DNA from: Hymenoscyphus infarciens
Taxonomy: Eukaryota; Ascomycota; Leotiomycetes; Helotiales; Helotiaceae
Direction: 5' to 3'
DNA length: 64,000 bases
Assembly (NCBI GenBank): GCA_001414345.1
Contig: LLCB01000295.1
Span: forward strand, 1-64,000
Shown: positions 22,365 to 33,544 of the stretch, piece after piece
Layout of the letters: each line of letters begins with the position of its first letter
Position numbering within the stretch: the stretch's first letter is position 1
Program-made: the position numbers and the translations under genes
Notes under the pieces: model-generated
Seen by the model: the letters and a program-made list of their open reading frames with translations, nothing else
The model's database searches: none
Told to the model about the DNA's origin: nothing

Positions 22365-24224
22365 ATGGGATTGACCGGAGAGCAGAAAGAGTCCGTTGAC
22401 TCGGACACCAATCAGAAGGAGGTGGCCTTGGGAGAGCAAAAGGAAGTCATCTCAACTTCCTCTGACCCGCTTCCTGGTGAGGTCTTGGAACCACAATTCG
22501 ATCAATCCAGGACAAAGGCGCTCATTCGGAAACTGGACTGGCATCTGGTTCCCTTTCTTGCACTACTTTACCTGTAAGCTGCATTCCCTATCTCTCCCCA
22601 ATGCATTCGCTAATCAGTGTAGCCTCTCTTTCCTCGATCGTTCTAATATTGGAAATGCAAAACTTTTCAGCCTCCAGAAGGACCTCAAAATGCCAGAGAC
22701 AGGCAAGGGTGCGATCCAGTACAACAATGCATTGGCAATTTTCTTCCCTTTCTATGTCGCGGCCGAAGTTCCATCAAACATGATGATGAAGCGTCTGCGC
22801 CCAAGTCTTTGGCTTACCATAATCATGCTGTATGTTTATGCCACTCCGTGAGCTTTGAGCTATTTTCTATGCTGATAACAATCATAGTGCTTGGGCTATT
22901 TGCACTATCTGCATGGGCTTCGTCAAAAACTATGCCGGACTTCTCGTGATTCGTGCTTTTTTGGGCGTATGTGAAGGTGGACTTTTCCCAGGTGTCACCT
23001 ACTACATCACCATGTGGTAAGCACAGTTGAATTGTTCTCCAAAGAATTGGATTCTAATAGATTCCAGGTATTGTCGTCACGAATGCGGTCTAAGAATGGC
23101 ACTCTTCTTCTCCGCTGCCACTGCCGCAGGTGCCTTTGGTGGTATTCTAGCATTTGGCATTGGTAAAATGAAAAATGTTGGTGGCCTTGGTGGATGGTCT
23201 TGGATTTTCATTCTCGAGGGAATTCTCACTTTCCTCGTGGCATGTGTTGCATACTGGGCTATCAACGACTATCCTCGCACGCAGGTTTTTCCAAATACTA
23301 CCACCTATTTGTGTATATGCTAACAATAGTCAGCGCCTCATTCCTTACTGAAGAAGAGCGTACAGAAGTCGAGCGTCGTCTTAAGGCAGATCGCGGTTCT
23401 CTCGCTGATGAATTCGACCTGAAATACGCCTGGGATGCGTTCGGAGATTGGAAAATTTACGTCCACATGTTCATCACCATTGGAATCTACACGCCTCTCT
23501 ACTCCATCTCCCTCTTCCTCCCCACTATCGTCAAGAATATGGGTTACTCCAACGAAACGTCGCAACTAATGACCGTCCCTCCTTATGCTGGTACGCTCCT
23601 CCCAGCACCGTCTCCCAGTCCTTCACTAACATATATCTCAGTGGCATGCGTATTCACCATCGCCGCCGGCTTCTTTGCCGACAAATTCAAGCAACGAGGA
23701 ATCTTTATGCTCATCTTCGAGGCCTCCGCAATCCTCGGATTCGCCCTCCTCGCCGGATCCGCAAAACCTGGAGTTCAATACACAGGAACCTTCTTCGCTG
23801 CATCCGGGATCTACCCACTTGTTCCCATGGGAGTGGCATGGAATGGAAATAACATCGGTGGATCACTCAAGAGAGGTGTCGGTATCGCTATGCATGTTGG
23901 ATTTGGAAATTTGGGAGGTGCCATTTCTGCTTATTTGTTTTTGGCCAAGTATTCTCCCAGGTATGTCCCCGGCCAAACATCACTCTAGAGAATATCAACT
24001 GACTGGTATTTAGATTTATCCCTGGGCATGTCACTCTCGCATCCACCGTCTCGATGTCTTTCATCCTCACCTGCTTCATGACCTTGTATCTCCGCAAAGA
24101 GAACGCTAGACGTGATGCCTGGGCTGCTGAGAACAACATGTTACCCGAGAACTACACCGAAGCGCAAAGGACAGAAGAGAGAGAAAAGGGGGATAATGCT
24201 ACTTTTTATCGGTACACTGTTTGA
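22365..24224 (+). CDS. MFS anion:cation symporter, Dal5/Tna1 (allantoate/nicotinate permease) type
   Basis: Exons 22365-22573, 22623-22829, 22888-23016, 23068-23280, 23334-23590, 23642-23960 and 24014-24224 sum to 515 codons (514 aa). Plasma-membrane carriers of this family import organic anions such as allantoate, ureidosuccinate, nicotinate or pantothenate. Visible hallmarks are KLDWHLVPFLALLYLLSFLD with RSNIGNAK at helix 1, GFVKNYAGLLVIRAFLGVCE with GGLFPGVTYYITMWY at helix 4-5, GGWSWIFILEGILT at helix 6, FLTEEER after the central loop, FADKFKQRG in loop 8-9 and the GIAMHVGFGNLGGAISAYLF helix. Six introns of 49-58 bp are present. The fourth (23281-23333) must begin GC, not GT, to keep DYPR-TASFLTEEER in frame. 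The substrate cannot be told from the sequence. Nitrogen-source uptake is likely for the family. Confidence 0.9.
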
Positions 24225-24414
24225 TTTGTCCTACTGCGTAAAATTTGGGTTTGTTGGTTACATATAGGGGGCTGGGTTGGGTATCTGCTATGTGTAATGA
24301 TTGTGCCTTTAAGGGGAGATTGGTAGATGTGGCAGGTGTATTTTGGAGTCTGATATAAGAATTGGAGACCGGTTTACAAAACTTTGTTGCTTTGCACCTC
24401 TAAATTTTTAACTT

Positions 24415-24693
24415 TCACCAGCCTTCTTCACACCGAGTAGCGACTCTCCTTACCCACCAAGCCAGAATGCACTTCGTAACTTTCCTCAGCCTCGGCTCCA
24501 TACTCCCCATCCAAACTACTATAGAGTGTAAAGCAGCCGATACAGGTCTCACAAAGTCCTTGAATTGTTTCACAAACTCCCAGCCTGACACGAGAAGGTA
24601 ACGAAGGAATCGTGGGATGGGAAAGTTCGCACGAAAAACCAAGTAACTCTTACCGTGTTCGGCGTGGCGAATGTGGGACATGTGGGTGTACAA
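24415..24693 (-). CDS. Possible small protein, unrecognised
   Basis: A 92-codon frame that contains a good in-frame intron (donor GTAAGAGTT at 24653, acceptor GTGTCAG at 24585, 69 bp). Splicing would give about 69 residues, MYTHMSHIRHAEHG joined to WEFVKQFKDFVRPVSAALH, with a Trp- and basic-rich C-terminus (CILAWWVRRVATRC). No domain is recognised and the start is uncertain. It converges tail to tail with the symporter. It may equally be a spurious frame. Confidence 0.25.
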   Translation of the reverse strand: MYTHMSHIRHAEHGKSYLVFRANFPIPRFLRYLLVSGWEFVKQFKDFVRPVSAALHSIVVWMGSMEPRLRKVTKCILAWWVRRVATRCEEGW

Positions 24694-25703
24694 GAGGGAA
24701 GATTGGGAATGCTTATTCTTTCACGGCGCGCTGGAATTTGGTGTGTCCTGTTCGGAAGAAGGCGAGATAGGGGGGCAGGCGAGGTGGTACTTAGGAAGCT
24801 GGGATGTAGTTGTGTATTTTGGGTAGGTGATACAGAGCGGAGGGAAGGGGGGCATTAAAAATTACACACGCGCAAAGAAATCATTTGGTGAGAAAAAGAG
24901 GCCGTCAAAGGTGCTTGGAGTATTTGATCGGAAAGTGATCTTTCTTGCTGCACCTTTTTCCATCCCACCCCGTGTGTCGATATCGAATCGACGATCTTAT
25001 CTGAAAACATTTTCCTGTCAGCCAAGAATATTTCAGCTTCTCTGTCCTTCTTCTCCCTGGATTTCCCCCATCTTGTTGTCGTCTCGTCCCGATAATTGGG
25101 ATGAACTTTGGTAATTGAGGTATTTCCAAGAATATCAATTCTCTTGGATTCTTGGTATTTATAAGCTTCCGAATCCGAATCGAAACTTTTGAAAAATTTC
25201 TGAACCTCACGAGATGAGAGACGGTCGAGCGGAGGGCTGATTGCGGTTGGCGTTGAAGAGAGGAATTGAACTCGTCGGGGTGGATTTTGTGGCGTTCAAA
25301 TCCTGAATCTTGAGGAGGTGCCTTGTTTCTGATTTTATATTGTTGTTCTTTGGAGTTGACGAGGGGAAGGTCCTGCTTACATCATGTTGGCATTATGTGT
25401 CTTTACTTGGAGTGTGTCTTTTGGAGAAGAATAGGTACAGTGCTCTTGGTGAATGAGGGACAAAGACATTTAACCCATGGATCTATTGTCTTAAAGAGAT
25501 CTTTAAAGATTCATTGCCATGATTGGCAAAACCTAACAGTTTTCATTTGCCCTGTTATTGATGGAAGCATCATGTAACTTATAGTCTATCTGAACCTAAG
25601 TCCCCCTTGAAAGGTTGGCATCCATTGATTCAGAGACATGCCTTATGAATTCTATTCAGTTAACAAAGCCGAGTATAACATATATATTTAGCATAAACGC
25701 AAT
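24694..25703. other. Intergenic, nothing recognised
   Basis: Spacer of ordinary composition. Short frames at 24827-25114 and 25323-25577 have no features worth calling. It ends at the target site of the LINE insertion. Confidence 0.5.
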
Positions 25704-25717
25704 ACAATTAGGTAGTT

Positions 25718-26359
25718 TTTTTTTTGTAATCAATAGTCTATTTAGCTGCTTGGCAGCGCTATACAGACGCACTATTTAGGTCTAGTCTATAGATGTAGTC
25801 ACGAGCCATCGGCTCCGCATCCAGGGCTGACAAAAGAAAGACAAAAGAGACCTAAAATAAATTAAATAATCTAAACTCCAAGTATAACCTCTATCCCGAC
25901 CTCGCCTTCCGATCTAGTATATATTATGTTATATAAAATAACAGCCCTCTTAAGAGCTTAGTTAGTATAAATAACAATTGTCTAAAAGTGCTGCTCTAGC
26001 TGTCCCCTTTATAGTGCCTCTTGTTTATAGAGGCGAATATGTTTTAACATATACTAAAAATTAGTCTAAAAGACTACTTATAAGCATGAAAGAGACAGTT
26101 TTAGGTATAAGTTTACTGTCTAAAAGGAAGACCCTAGCATCGCTAGTATACTCCACTCTCATATGTTCTAGTTATAAATCTTCAAAGTCTTCGTAGTCTT
26201 CGAGTATATGTTTAACAGTTTAGTATAATTAGTTATATTCACACCATAGGTCATCTATCCTATTAATCTTATATAAGTATCCGTTTAGGCCAATCTTCTC
26301 GGTCCTCATCTAGATTAGCACCGAAGCTTCGGCCTTTGTGAGGTTTTGGTATAGTTGTC
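25718..26359 (-). mobile_element. 5'-truncated LINE insertion with 14-bp target duplication
   Basis: On the - strand this is the last 642 bases of a non-LTR retrotransposon ending in an A tail (the T run at 25716-25725). ACAATTAGGTAGTT occurs on both sides (25704-25717 and 26360-26373), the duplication left by target-primed reverse transcription. The - strand frame still reads DDLWCEYN, TVKHILEDYEDFEDL, VEYTSDARVFLLDSKL, interrupted by TAA/TAG. The Trp-Cys and His-Ile-Leu context fits the Cys/His segment that follows RNase H in Tad-like LINEs. Its long relative occupies 58947-64000; this copy is much less RIP-altered. Confidence 0.88.
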
Positions 26360-26373
26360 ACAATTAGGTAGTT

Positions 26374-26893
26374 GAGGATAAGATAGTGAATGTGGTCCCT
26401 GAGCGCAGGCCGTGTTGCGCGCTAAAATTATTAGTCAGCCTACAGTAAACCCCATCCAAACCAACATCTCAGGCGGGCGACCTCCCTCCTACAACACCAT
26501 TGACAACGTCCACCCCGACTGCGAAAGACAACCAAAACCACATCGCGAGTCACTGCAGATAGTCAAAAGCAAGAAGAGAATACGGTGCGAAGAATAGACC
26601 CTTTTATTTGGAGTGGAGGGGAGCTTGGAGAAGGACAGGGCCCATCCTTGGTGCGAATTCAAGCCTATCGCAACCTCGTCACTTCGAGCATTTTTAAAGC
26701 CAGTATCACGAACCAAAGTCTGCTGCAGCATCATCGCAACAAGTGACGAATACCTTCGAGACTTCGAGATAACCTACCGTGAGTCGCACGTCTTCCACCG
26801 GCGTCGCGGAGAGGTTGTTCCTAACAAAAGGGCTCCATCTCACCTTCGCCGTCAACATCACGCGACAGCGACAACCACCCGAATACCGTCGAG
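26374..26893. promoter_or_regulatory. 5' flank of TOA1
   Basis: About 520 bases separate the LINE insertion from the TOA1 ATG. The segment must contain the TOA1 promoter and leader, unless transcription starts further upstream. No TATA box stands out. The short frame 26412-26597 could act as an upstream frame only if it is transcribed. Confidence 0.4.
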
Positions 26894-28685
26894 ATGTCGA
26901 ACGCGCAAGTCGGCAATGTATACCAGCAGATCATCCAAGATGTGATTGAGGCATCGCGGGTTGATTTTGAGGAAGGCGGCGTGGAGGATTCTGTCCTGGA
27001 GGAAATGCGATCGGTATGAAGCCCCATCCCTAACATCGTCCTCGTCCTCGTCGTTGCGCATCATCAAAATCATCAAAATACCATTATTTCCTTTCGCACA
27101 TCTCGTCTCTTTCCTTCGTCGTGAAAATCGTCAAGTCTGGCGTTGTTGTGGGCTTCTTATGGTTGAAGAGTGTTGGGGTGGTGAATGGGCGGGCTCACCC
27201 AACTTTGGGCTGCTGCCTGCGCTTGGCCACTTCTCCTCTTCAACGCAGGTGGGCGGCCCTCAGTATTTGGCCATCTGCCTTTATACCCGGCCCTTCGCTT
27301 AGCAAAATTTCTCGCCCGCGCTAGTGCGTTTCCGGCCAGTCTGCATCACGTGTTTGTCCCCTTTTCCGCTCACCGAACTCGCTGAGGTTTTCCACTGGAG
27401 TACCTTGCTTCGATATTCGCTCCGTTTCTGTCTCACTTTGGCATTTATTTATTTGTTTTACCATGACTGATTTGAGTTTCAGGTATGGCAACAAAAGTTG
27501 TCATCTCTCAACGTTGCAGCCTTCCCTTGGGACCCAAAGCCAGATCCACCACAAGCCATCGTCCAACCCCCAACCGTCCCATCTAATGCAGGCAACTATC
27601 ACATGAACAACTCTCCAAATGTTCAGAACAATATGCCTCAACAGGCTCCAGTCATGAATGGCAATATCAATGGTGGTGTGCGCGTCAAGACCGAACCTGG
27701 AATGGAAAGCCCAACCATGGGTGGTATGAGCCAAGCTCCATATCAAAACCCCTCACTTTCCATGCCTGTTGCTGCAACTGCGCAACAACGAGCCGCTCAA
27801 CATTTGCAAGCTAATTATGGCCCTCGAGCTGCCGCGTCTATCAATGCTATTCAAGGTGGTGCACAGCCAGTTCAACAACAAAATGGCCAACAGCCTCAAA
27901 ACATTCAACAAATGAGAATACATGAGCAACAACAGCATGCTATGAGACAACAACAGATGCAACAAATGCAGGCACAACAGCAGCAACAACAACAGAATGC
28001 TGGTCAGATGCCACCCCAACGACCAACCATGACCCAGGAGCAATACAGACAAGCCATGGCAAACCAGGCTCAGAAGCAAATGCAGTCTCAAACTGGTGCA
28101 CAACCTGGTCAAAATGGTGTCGGCGCGGCTCAAACTGATGGTGCTGGTGATGACGATTTTGAGTTTGAGTCAACTAGTCTCATTAAGCAAGTTGGTGCCA
28201 ATGGTGAAGAAACTACCATGGGTAGAATTGAGGTTGATGGTTTGATTCGTCAAAAAATTGAAACCATGGGCCACAAGATGGAGGGTGGCGGCCTAATGTT
28301 ACCTCTCAAGCAGGCATCCACTCCCGCAAAGCGTCAACGCAAGGTTACCAAGTCATCAGGCTCGTTGGCTCAACATGATGGACCTGGCCCGGATGGAGTC
28401 AAGGGCGAGGAGTTGGATGAAGATGCCATCAACTCTGACCTCGATGATCCAGATGACGGTGCTAATGACGATGACGATGATGAGGATGGACTGGGTCACA
28501 TTATGCTTTGCATGTATGACAAAGTTCAACGAGTCAAAAACAAGTGGTGAGTTGAATTATGTGTCTCAGACGTTCATGTGAAATGCTAATAATTTTATAG
28601 GAAGTGTGTCATGAAGGATGGTGTTCTCACTGTCAATGGCAAAGAATATGTCTTCCACAAGGCCCAAGGCGAGTATGAATGGTAG
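26894..28685 (+). CDS. TOA1: Transcription initiation factor TFIIA large (alpha/beta) subunit
   Basis: Exons 26894-27013, 27483-28546 and 28601-28685 sum to 423 codons (422 aa). TFIIA stabilises TBP on the TATA box in RNA polymerase II pre-initiation complexes in the nucleus. The N-terminal helical-bundle domain is split by the first intron: NVYQQIIQDVIEASRVDFEE, VLEEMRS, then VWQQKLSSLNVAAFPWD. A long non-conserved linker rich in Gln, Asn and Pro follows (CAG/CAA runs at 27.9-28.0 kb), then an acidic stretch (DLDDPDDGANDDDDDEDG). The C-terminal beta-barrel segment ends the protein (IMLCMYDKVQRVKNKWKCVM, LTVNGKEYVFHKAQGEYEW). The first intron is 469 bp, far longer than all others here. The family order N-domain, linker, acidic, C-domain is complete. 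Confidence 0.95.
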
Positions 28686-29480
28686 ATCACCACCTTCATG
28701 GCCCATTTCATTTTCTATACTCGGGGAGAATTTTCCATACTAGAGAGGGGACGACTTGCATTTAATTCCGAGGCAGCGAAGCTAATCGCATTCTGAAAGG
28801 TACTGAACTTGACCACAATTCAACTATTGTGGTGTTATTCCAGTCTCCGCATACTTGACCGAAAATTAAAACAACAAACAAAACCGAAAACGGATCTCGC
28901 ATCTGTTTGTTTCTTCGATATTCTCGACATCGACATTATCGTTTTTAGAGGTTCCGTTGTCATCTCCGCTACTCTACGAATACTACGACCTTTCCCTTTT
29001 TTTGCGCGTTTTCTTTTTTCAGGTTCTCTTTACATCTCGGCAGCCATTTTTTCCGTGGATAGATGGCTTGTACTCTTTTTTCCCTCGCCCTTCCAAAGGG
29101 TGGTTGGTCGGTCTCCATCCAAGGTGGTTTGTTCATGGACAGAAGGAAGGAAAGGAGGGAGAAAGAAAGGATTTTTGATGACGCAGTTTTTTATTATGCC
29201 AGGATTCGAGTAAGAGGGTTGGTGGGATGAGAAATTGAACATGCTTGCTGGGTGTAGGGTTGAAACGAAAAGGAGAGATAGGATGGAGAAATCTGGCTGT
29301 ATCATAGTTTGTTGTTGATGAAGCGTCGTCATCTTTTTATTTTTTCTCGGAGCTTGGGACAGAGGTCTGGTCTTTATTGCCTAGGTAGTCCTTCCGTAGC
29401 GAAATCGAACGAAAGATCTGAGAATTTTGTTTTTTGTTTAGCTTCTTGATAAGAGTAGGTAGGCACCAATCTGACCCAGC
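28686..29480. other. 3' flank of TOA1, nothing recognised
   Basis: Probable 3' untranslated region followed by spacer. The frames at 28809-29213 (+) and 29030-29332 (-) overlap and have no family features. Confidence 0.5.
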
Positions 29481-29990
29481 CAGACTTAGGCACTGATACT
29501 ATCGATAAAATATCAAGGGGGTCTCTAACGATTATTGTATTAAGTAGAATTTAACTAATAATAGATCGGGTATATATAATACATTAATATAATTTAATAT
29601 ATTAAGTTATATAATTACTAAATAGTAGATCTGTGTTAATAGCTAATAGAATCTATAAGCTCTACTTTAAGCAAAGTTATATAACTTTTTATTAATATAA
29701 TACTATAATATAAGTAAGCACTTAGCTCTTTTAAAGTAATCAATCTAGATTTATTAATAAAGCATTTATATAAAAGAAAACTAGCTTTTAAAAAAAGTGT
29801 AAATTATATTATATGCTTTCTATTTACTATATAGAGCTACTAGCTTAAAAAAGCTAATATATATCGATAAACGTCTCTATTTTACTGACGATATATTACG
29901 CTGTTTATATTAGAGTAAAAAGGTATCGATTTATATCGAGAGTCGATTATTAATAATTTATCGATATAAAAGTATCGGCGCCTAAGTCTG
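29481..29990. mobile_element. hAT-like miniature inverted-repeat transposon, 510 bp
   Basis: The left end reads CAGACTTAGGCACTGATACT. The right end, on the opposite strand, reads CAGACTTAGGCGCCGATACT, a terminal inverted repeat of about 20 bp with two mismatches. The eight bases GACCCAGC flank it on both sides (29473-29480 and 29991-29998). An 8-bp duplication together with a CAG start is characteristic of the hAT superfamily (established knowledge). The interior is AT-rich, RIP-like and has no transposase frame, so it would need a transposase from elsewhere. Confidence 0.88.
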
Positions 29991-29998
29991 GACCCAGC

Positions 29999-31810
29999 CC
30001 AAGCTCGCTCCTACCCTAACAACCCCATGCTGATACTCCTTGAGAGGTCTCCACTTAGCTGACTTTCTCGTCTTGGACCCCTGGCAGCGCGCGTCTCGAC
30101 TTGCCTTGACTCTTGAATCACGGGTAGGGTAGGGCGACTGTATATCCTGATTCCAGTCTCTCTTCAACTCACCCTAGTTGGTGGTTGATCTAGTTTTCCT
30201 TCTCTTTTCTCTCGCGTGTTATCGCAATTGGGTTATGTTTTTTCCTGGAACCCAGATCTTCTTCTTGAGTTCCCGGAAGTTGATTCCCTGGTGCCATTTT
30301 GAGTGGGTGGTGAGGTGCGGGGCCTCACTCGCGCTTTCCCGAGATCCTTCACAGAGTGTCCGATCGCGACTGGATAGGTACTTGGTTATCACCTGGCAGG
30401 CCACGTTCAAGATCGCCCTTTCCCTCGACCCTCTTGCTTGGATACGAGGTCTGAAAGTTACCTAATCAAGGAGGTAAGGTGATACGAGCTTCGTTGGTTT
30501 TTGGTGTTCCAAGTCTCCTCCGATAATCGGTCAAGAGGTTGGGAGGATTAATATCCACACCCTTTTTTGTTGGGGATGTCGGGCAGCTAGCCAGTAAGCT
30601 GCTGGCCACTCACGTGTCTTCTACCTCTCTATTTTCTCTTTTGGGCTTGACATGCTATTTTGTTGTAAGTCAATTTTAGTCTATGATAGACTAAAAACTA
30701 CGTAAGATTCTCGATCAAAGTCTACTGTGTAGATGGCATAGTGGTAGCAGATAGCTAGATCAGGTATTCCTCTGGCTTCTCTTCCGTTTGTACAGACTAG
30801 CTAGCGAGCTCTGAAGTGTATATAGACAATATTTTAAGACCTTAATATCCTTTCTACTTTAGTAAAAGTTAGTGTCGCTTCTATATCTCGCCTTCTCTTT
30901 CTTCGACTTTCTTTTATCTAGTTGATATATTTTGCTTTTTGTTCTAGGTACTTAGTTAATTTAAAGTTTAGCCTTTCCTATATTCTCTCAAAGGAGTTCT
31001 ATTCCTGTTTCCTTGGGACTATTTCTTGTTCGCTGCTTTTGATTTTTATGTCTACACGTCTACTTGAACTCTCTTCCCTCTTAGTAGCTATAGTAACTTT
31101 AAAGTGATTCTCAACGTGAGATTCGTAGGGTTACACGAGACTAGGATTTTATGATTTTGGCGTTTGAGGGAGTGGATCGTTGATTCGTTATAGTGTGCTC
31201 CGGCGATGGGAATTAGTTGAGTTCTTCTATAGTAGGGTTTATTAGATACTATAATAATACGGGTTAGCGATAGTTAGTAAGAGTAGAAGTAAATACTTCA
31301 AGTCTTTACCTGCTAAATTCGACTGTTATTCCAACTTTCCGGGGTATTTTAGTTAACCTAAATACTTACGACAATTTCGAATATGGCGGGTTTTATACTT
31401 CTGTTTTCACATAACCAAACGCCACACTTGACGGGAACGCTTATTGGGGCTGTCACGTGCACTCAATAAAACTGGAGGGCTCTGGTCATTTCGGAAGGGT
31501 ATCTAGCTGTATGTAATTACACCATTGGAAAGAAATATTTGTCCAGATGGTCTTGTAGTCCGGCACATGGATCACTTGTGTCTTGAAATCACGTGAAATA
31601 TATCTTTCGCTTTCGCTTAGCTAAGATTCTCTCTCGTATACGGAGTACCTTAGCTAAGATTACCTCGTATACCTTGGCAACCAGAGTTTGCTGACATCCA
31701 ACGGTTGATCATTACGGGTAAGGAATTGGTAATCACCCTCTGTTCTTCTAAGCTTCTACAACCCTCAGACAGATTGTTAGGGAGAACTCCAACACCATCA
31801 TTTCACCATC
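29999..31810. other. Long intergenic region with an AT-rich core
   Basis: From 30.0 to 30.6 kb the composition is ordinary with short uninformative frames. About 30.65-31.33 kb is AT-rich and TAG/CTA-rich like the RIP blocks, suggesting an old repeat. I could not define its ends. The segment before 31811 has two nearly repeated short stretches, CTTAGCTAAGATT and CCTTAGCTAAGATTACC, about 100-200 bp upstream of the dehydrogenase ATG. Confidence 0.5.
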
Positions 31811-32857
31811 ATGGGCGGGTTCCTTGGATTTTGTTATCGGCAGCTTACATTCACACCCAAGGCAATTCCAACCGAAAGGTCTCTCGAAGGCAGCACGATT
31901 CTTGTTACGGGAGCCAATATTGGTCTAGGCTTCGAAACAGCTCGCGAACTTTCGTCACATAAGCCCTCGAAACTCATCCTCGCTGTGCGCGACACCGGAA
32001 AGGGGGAAGTTGCGAAAGAAAAGATTTTGGAAAGCAGTCCTGAATGCAAAATCCAGGTATGGGAACTCAACTACGACTCGTATGATAGCATTATCGCCTT
32101 CTCCAAAAAAGTCGAATCTCTCGAGCGTCTAGATTATGTTCTGCTCAGTGCCGGGGTTAAAAAGATGGCGTATTCAACCTCACATACGGGGCACGAGACG
32201 AATGTTCAAACAAACCATCTAGCAACGTCTCTGCTTTCATCTCTCCTCCTTCCGACACTCCAGAGAACATCAAAGACGACTGGTAAACCCTCACGCCTGA
32301 CAATCGTCACCTCAGAAGGCCACTTTTGGATCCCCTTCAAGGAACGCACAGCATCCAATATCCTCGCACGGATGGACGAGCCAGAAACTTTCGGGCATCA
32401 AATGCAAAGATATTACACGACCAAACTCCTAAATCTACTATGGACACGAGAACTCGCGAGTCGAATCCCCAAGGAAGAAGTGGTTATCAACGCCGTAAAT
32501 CCGGGTTTCTGCTACAGTGGTCTTCATCGACATGAAAGTACTGGTATCATCAAGATTTTCCTGTGGTTGTTTGGTTGGACGAGCGAGCAAGGAGGACATT
32601 GCTTGGCAGATGCTCTTGTTGAGCATGGAGACTCTCATGGGAGATACCTCAGTGAACAGAGGGTAATTGAGTAAGTCAAGACCCCTGGTTGTTTGAAGAG
32701 ACGTGGAAAGGCTAATTTCTTGCTCTTTTTCCAAATGAACAGTCCTTCGCCATTCGTGGTATCCGATGAGGGAGAAGTTGCGCAGAAGCAAATTTGGAAC
32801 GAGACGGTAGCACTGCTGAGGAAGGAGGCACCTGGTGCAAATATCAGTTCATTTTGA
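31811..32857 (+). CDS. Short-chain dehydrogenase/reductase
   Basis: Exons 31811-32670 and 32743-32857 (one 72-bp GT-AG intron) give 325 codons (324 aa). Classical SDR enzymes use NAD(P)H to oxidise or reduce alcohol and carbonyl groups. The N-terminus has the nucleotide-binding loop TGANIGLGFETARELS (residues about 34-49) and AVRDTGKGE. The NNAG position is degenerate (LLSAGV). The catalytic Ser lies in TIVTSEGHFW and Tyr/Lys in RYYTTKLLNL (YxxxK), with NPGFCYSGL after it. The layout matches the retinol dehydrogenase/WW-oxidoreductase-like group common in fungi; the substrate is unknown. The intron is placed so that the frame continues into SPFVVSDEGEVAQKQIW, the usual C-terminal helix region of such proteins. 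Confidence 0.9.
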
Positions 32858-33544
32858 GTGGCTCATGTATGCTTGCTTGCTTGCTTTTATTCTCTCGCAC
32901 TGGGATGACCGTGGTGTAGAGGAGCGATGTCGAGCCAGTCAAGGTCGTTCCTTCCCTGTTTTGCGTTAGACCGACTCACCACCTTGAGAGACATGTCTTG
33001 AGGGCGCCTTCCAGATTTAGCAGCGAGTGATGGGAGACCCACTCTCAAGCGCGACCGAACTAGGAATAGCTTAGAGTATAAACCCCGGACTCAAAACTTT
33101 GGTCGTCCAACCTCTTTCTCCTCGACAAACAAGACATCGTGAATCGTGATCCCGGATTTTGAGTCGTCGCCCCGACAGTGAGACTTGTTCCTCTAATGGC
33201 AATGTCATCCCTCCAACAACCCTTTCCCCCAAGAGAAACTATCCTTATTCTTTACAATCTTAACCTCCCACTCACCCGTCAAGGTAATGTTTCTGCTGCC
33301 CTTCATTTCCTCTTGCACAATTTCCGGGTCGCATTCCATCTTGCAACTCCTCCCATACCCGTTGACTCTCGGCCATGCGCCCACAGAAAACTCACTGCTT
33401 GCTGTGCTCATAGTTTTGCCCTCGTAACTTCGTGCGCGTGAGGTTGTGCTGAAAATATGTGACCCCACCGCCTTGTAGAGGTTTAAAAAGGTGGCGTGAG
33501 GAGTGGAAGACATGCCGAGATCATCCCGAGATCATCCCGAGATA
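32858..33544. other. Intergenic, nothing recognised
   Basis: 3' flank of the dehydrogenase and 3' flank of the broken receptor-like gene. The frames at 33178-33441 (+) and 33205-33513 (-) are complementary shadows without family features. Confidence 0.5.

Noticed and set aside
27753..28133. 126-codon Leu-rich frame on the - strand
   Set aside because: It is antisense to the Gln-rich linker of TOA1; CAG/CAA runs read as Leu-rich on the other strand.
30720..30760. tRNA-like stretch GATGGCATAGTGGTAGCAGA
   Set aside because: It resembles an A box only; no B box (GGTTCGAANCC) or acceptor stem pairing is found downstream.
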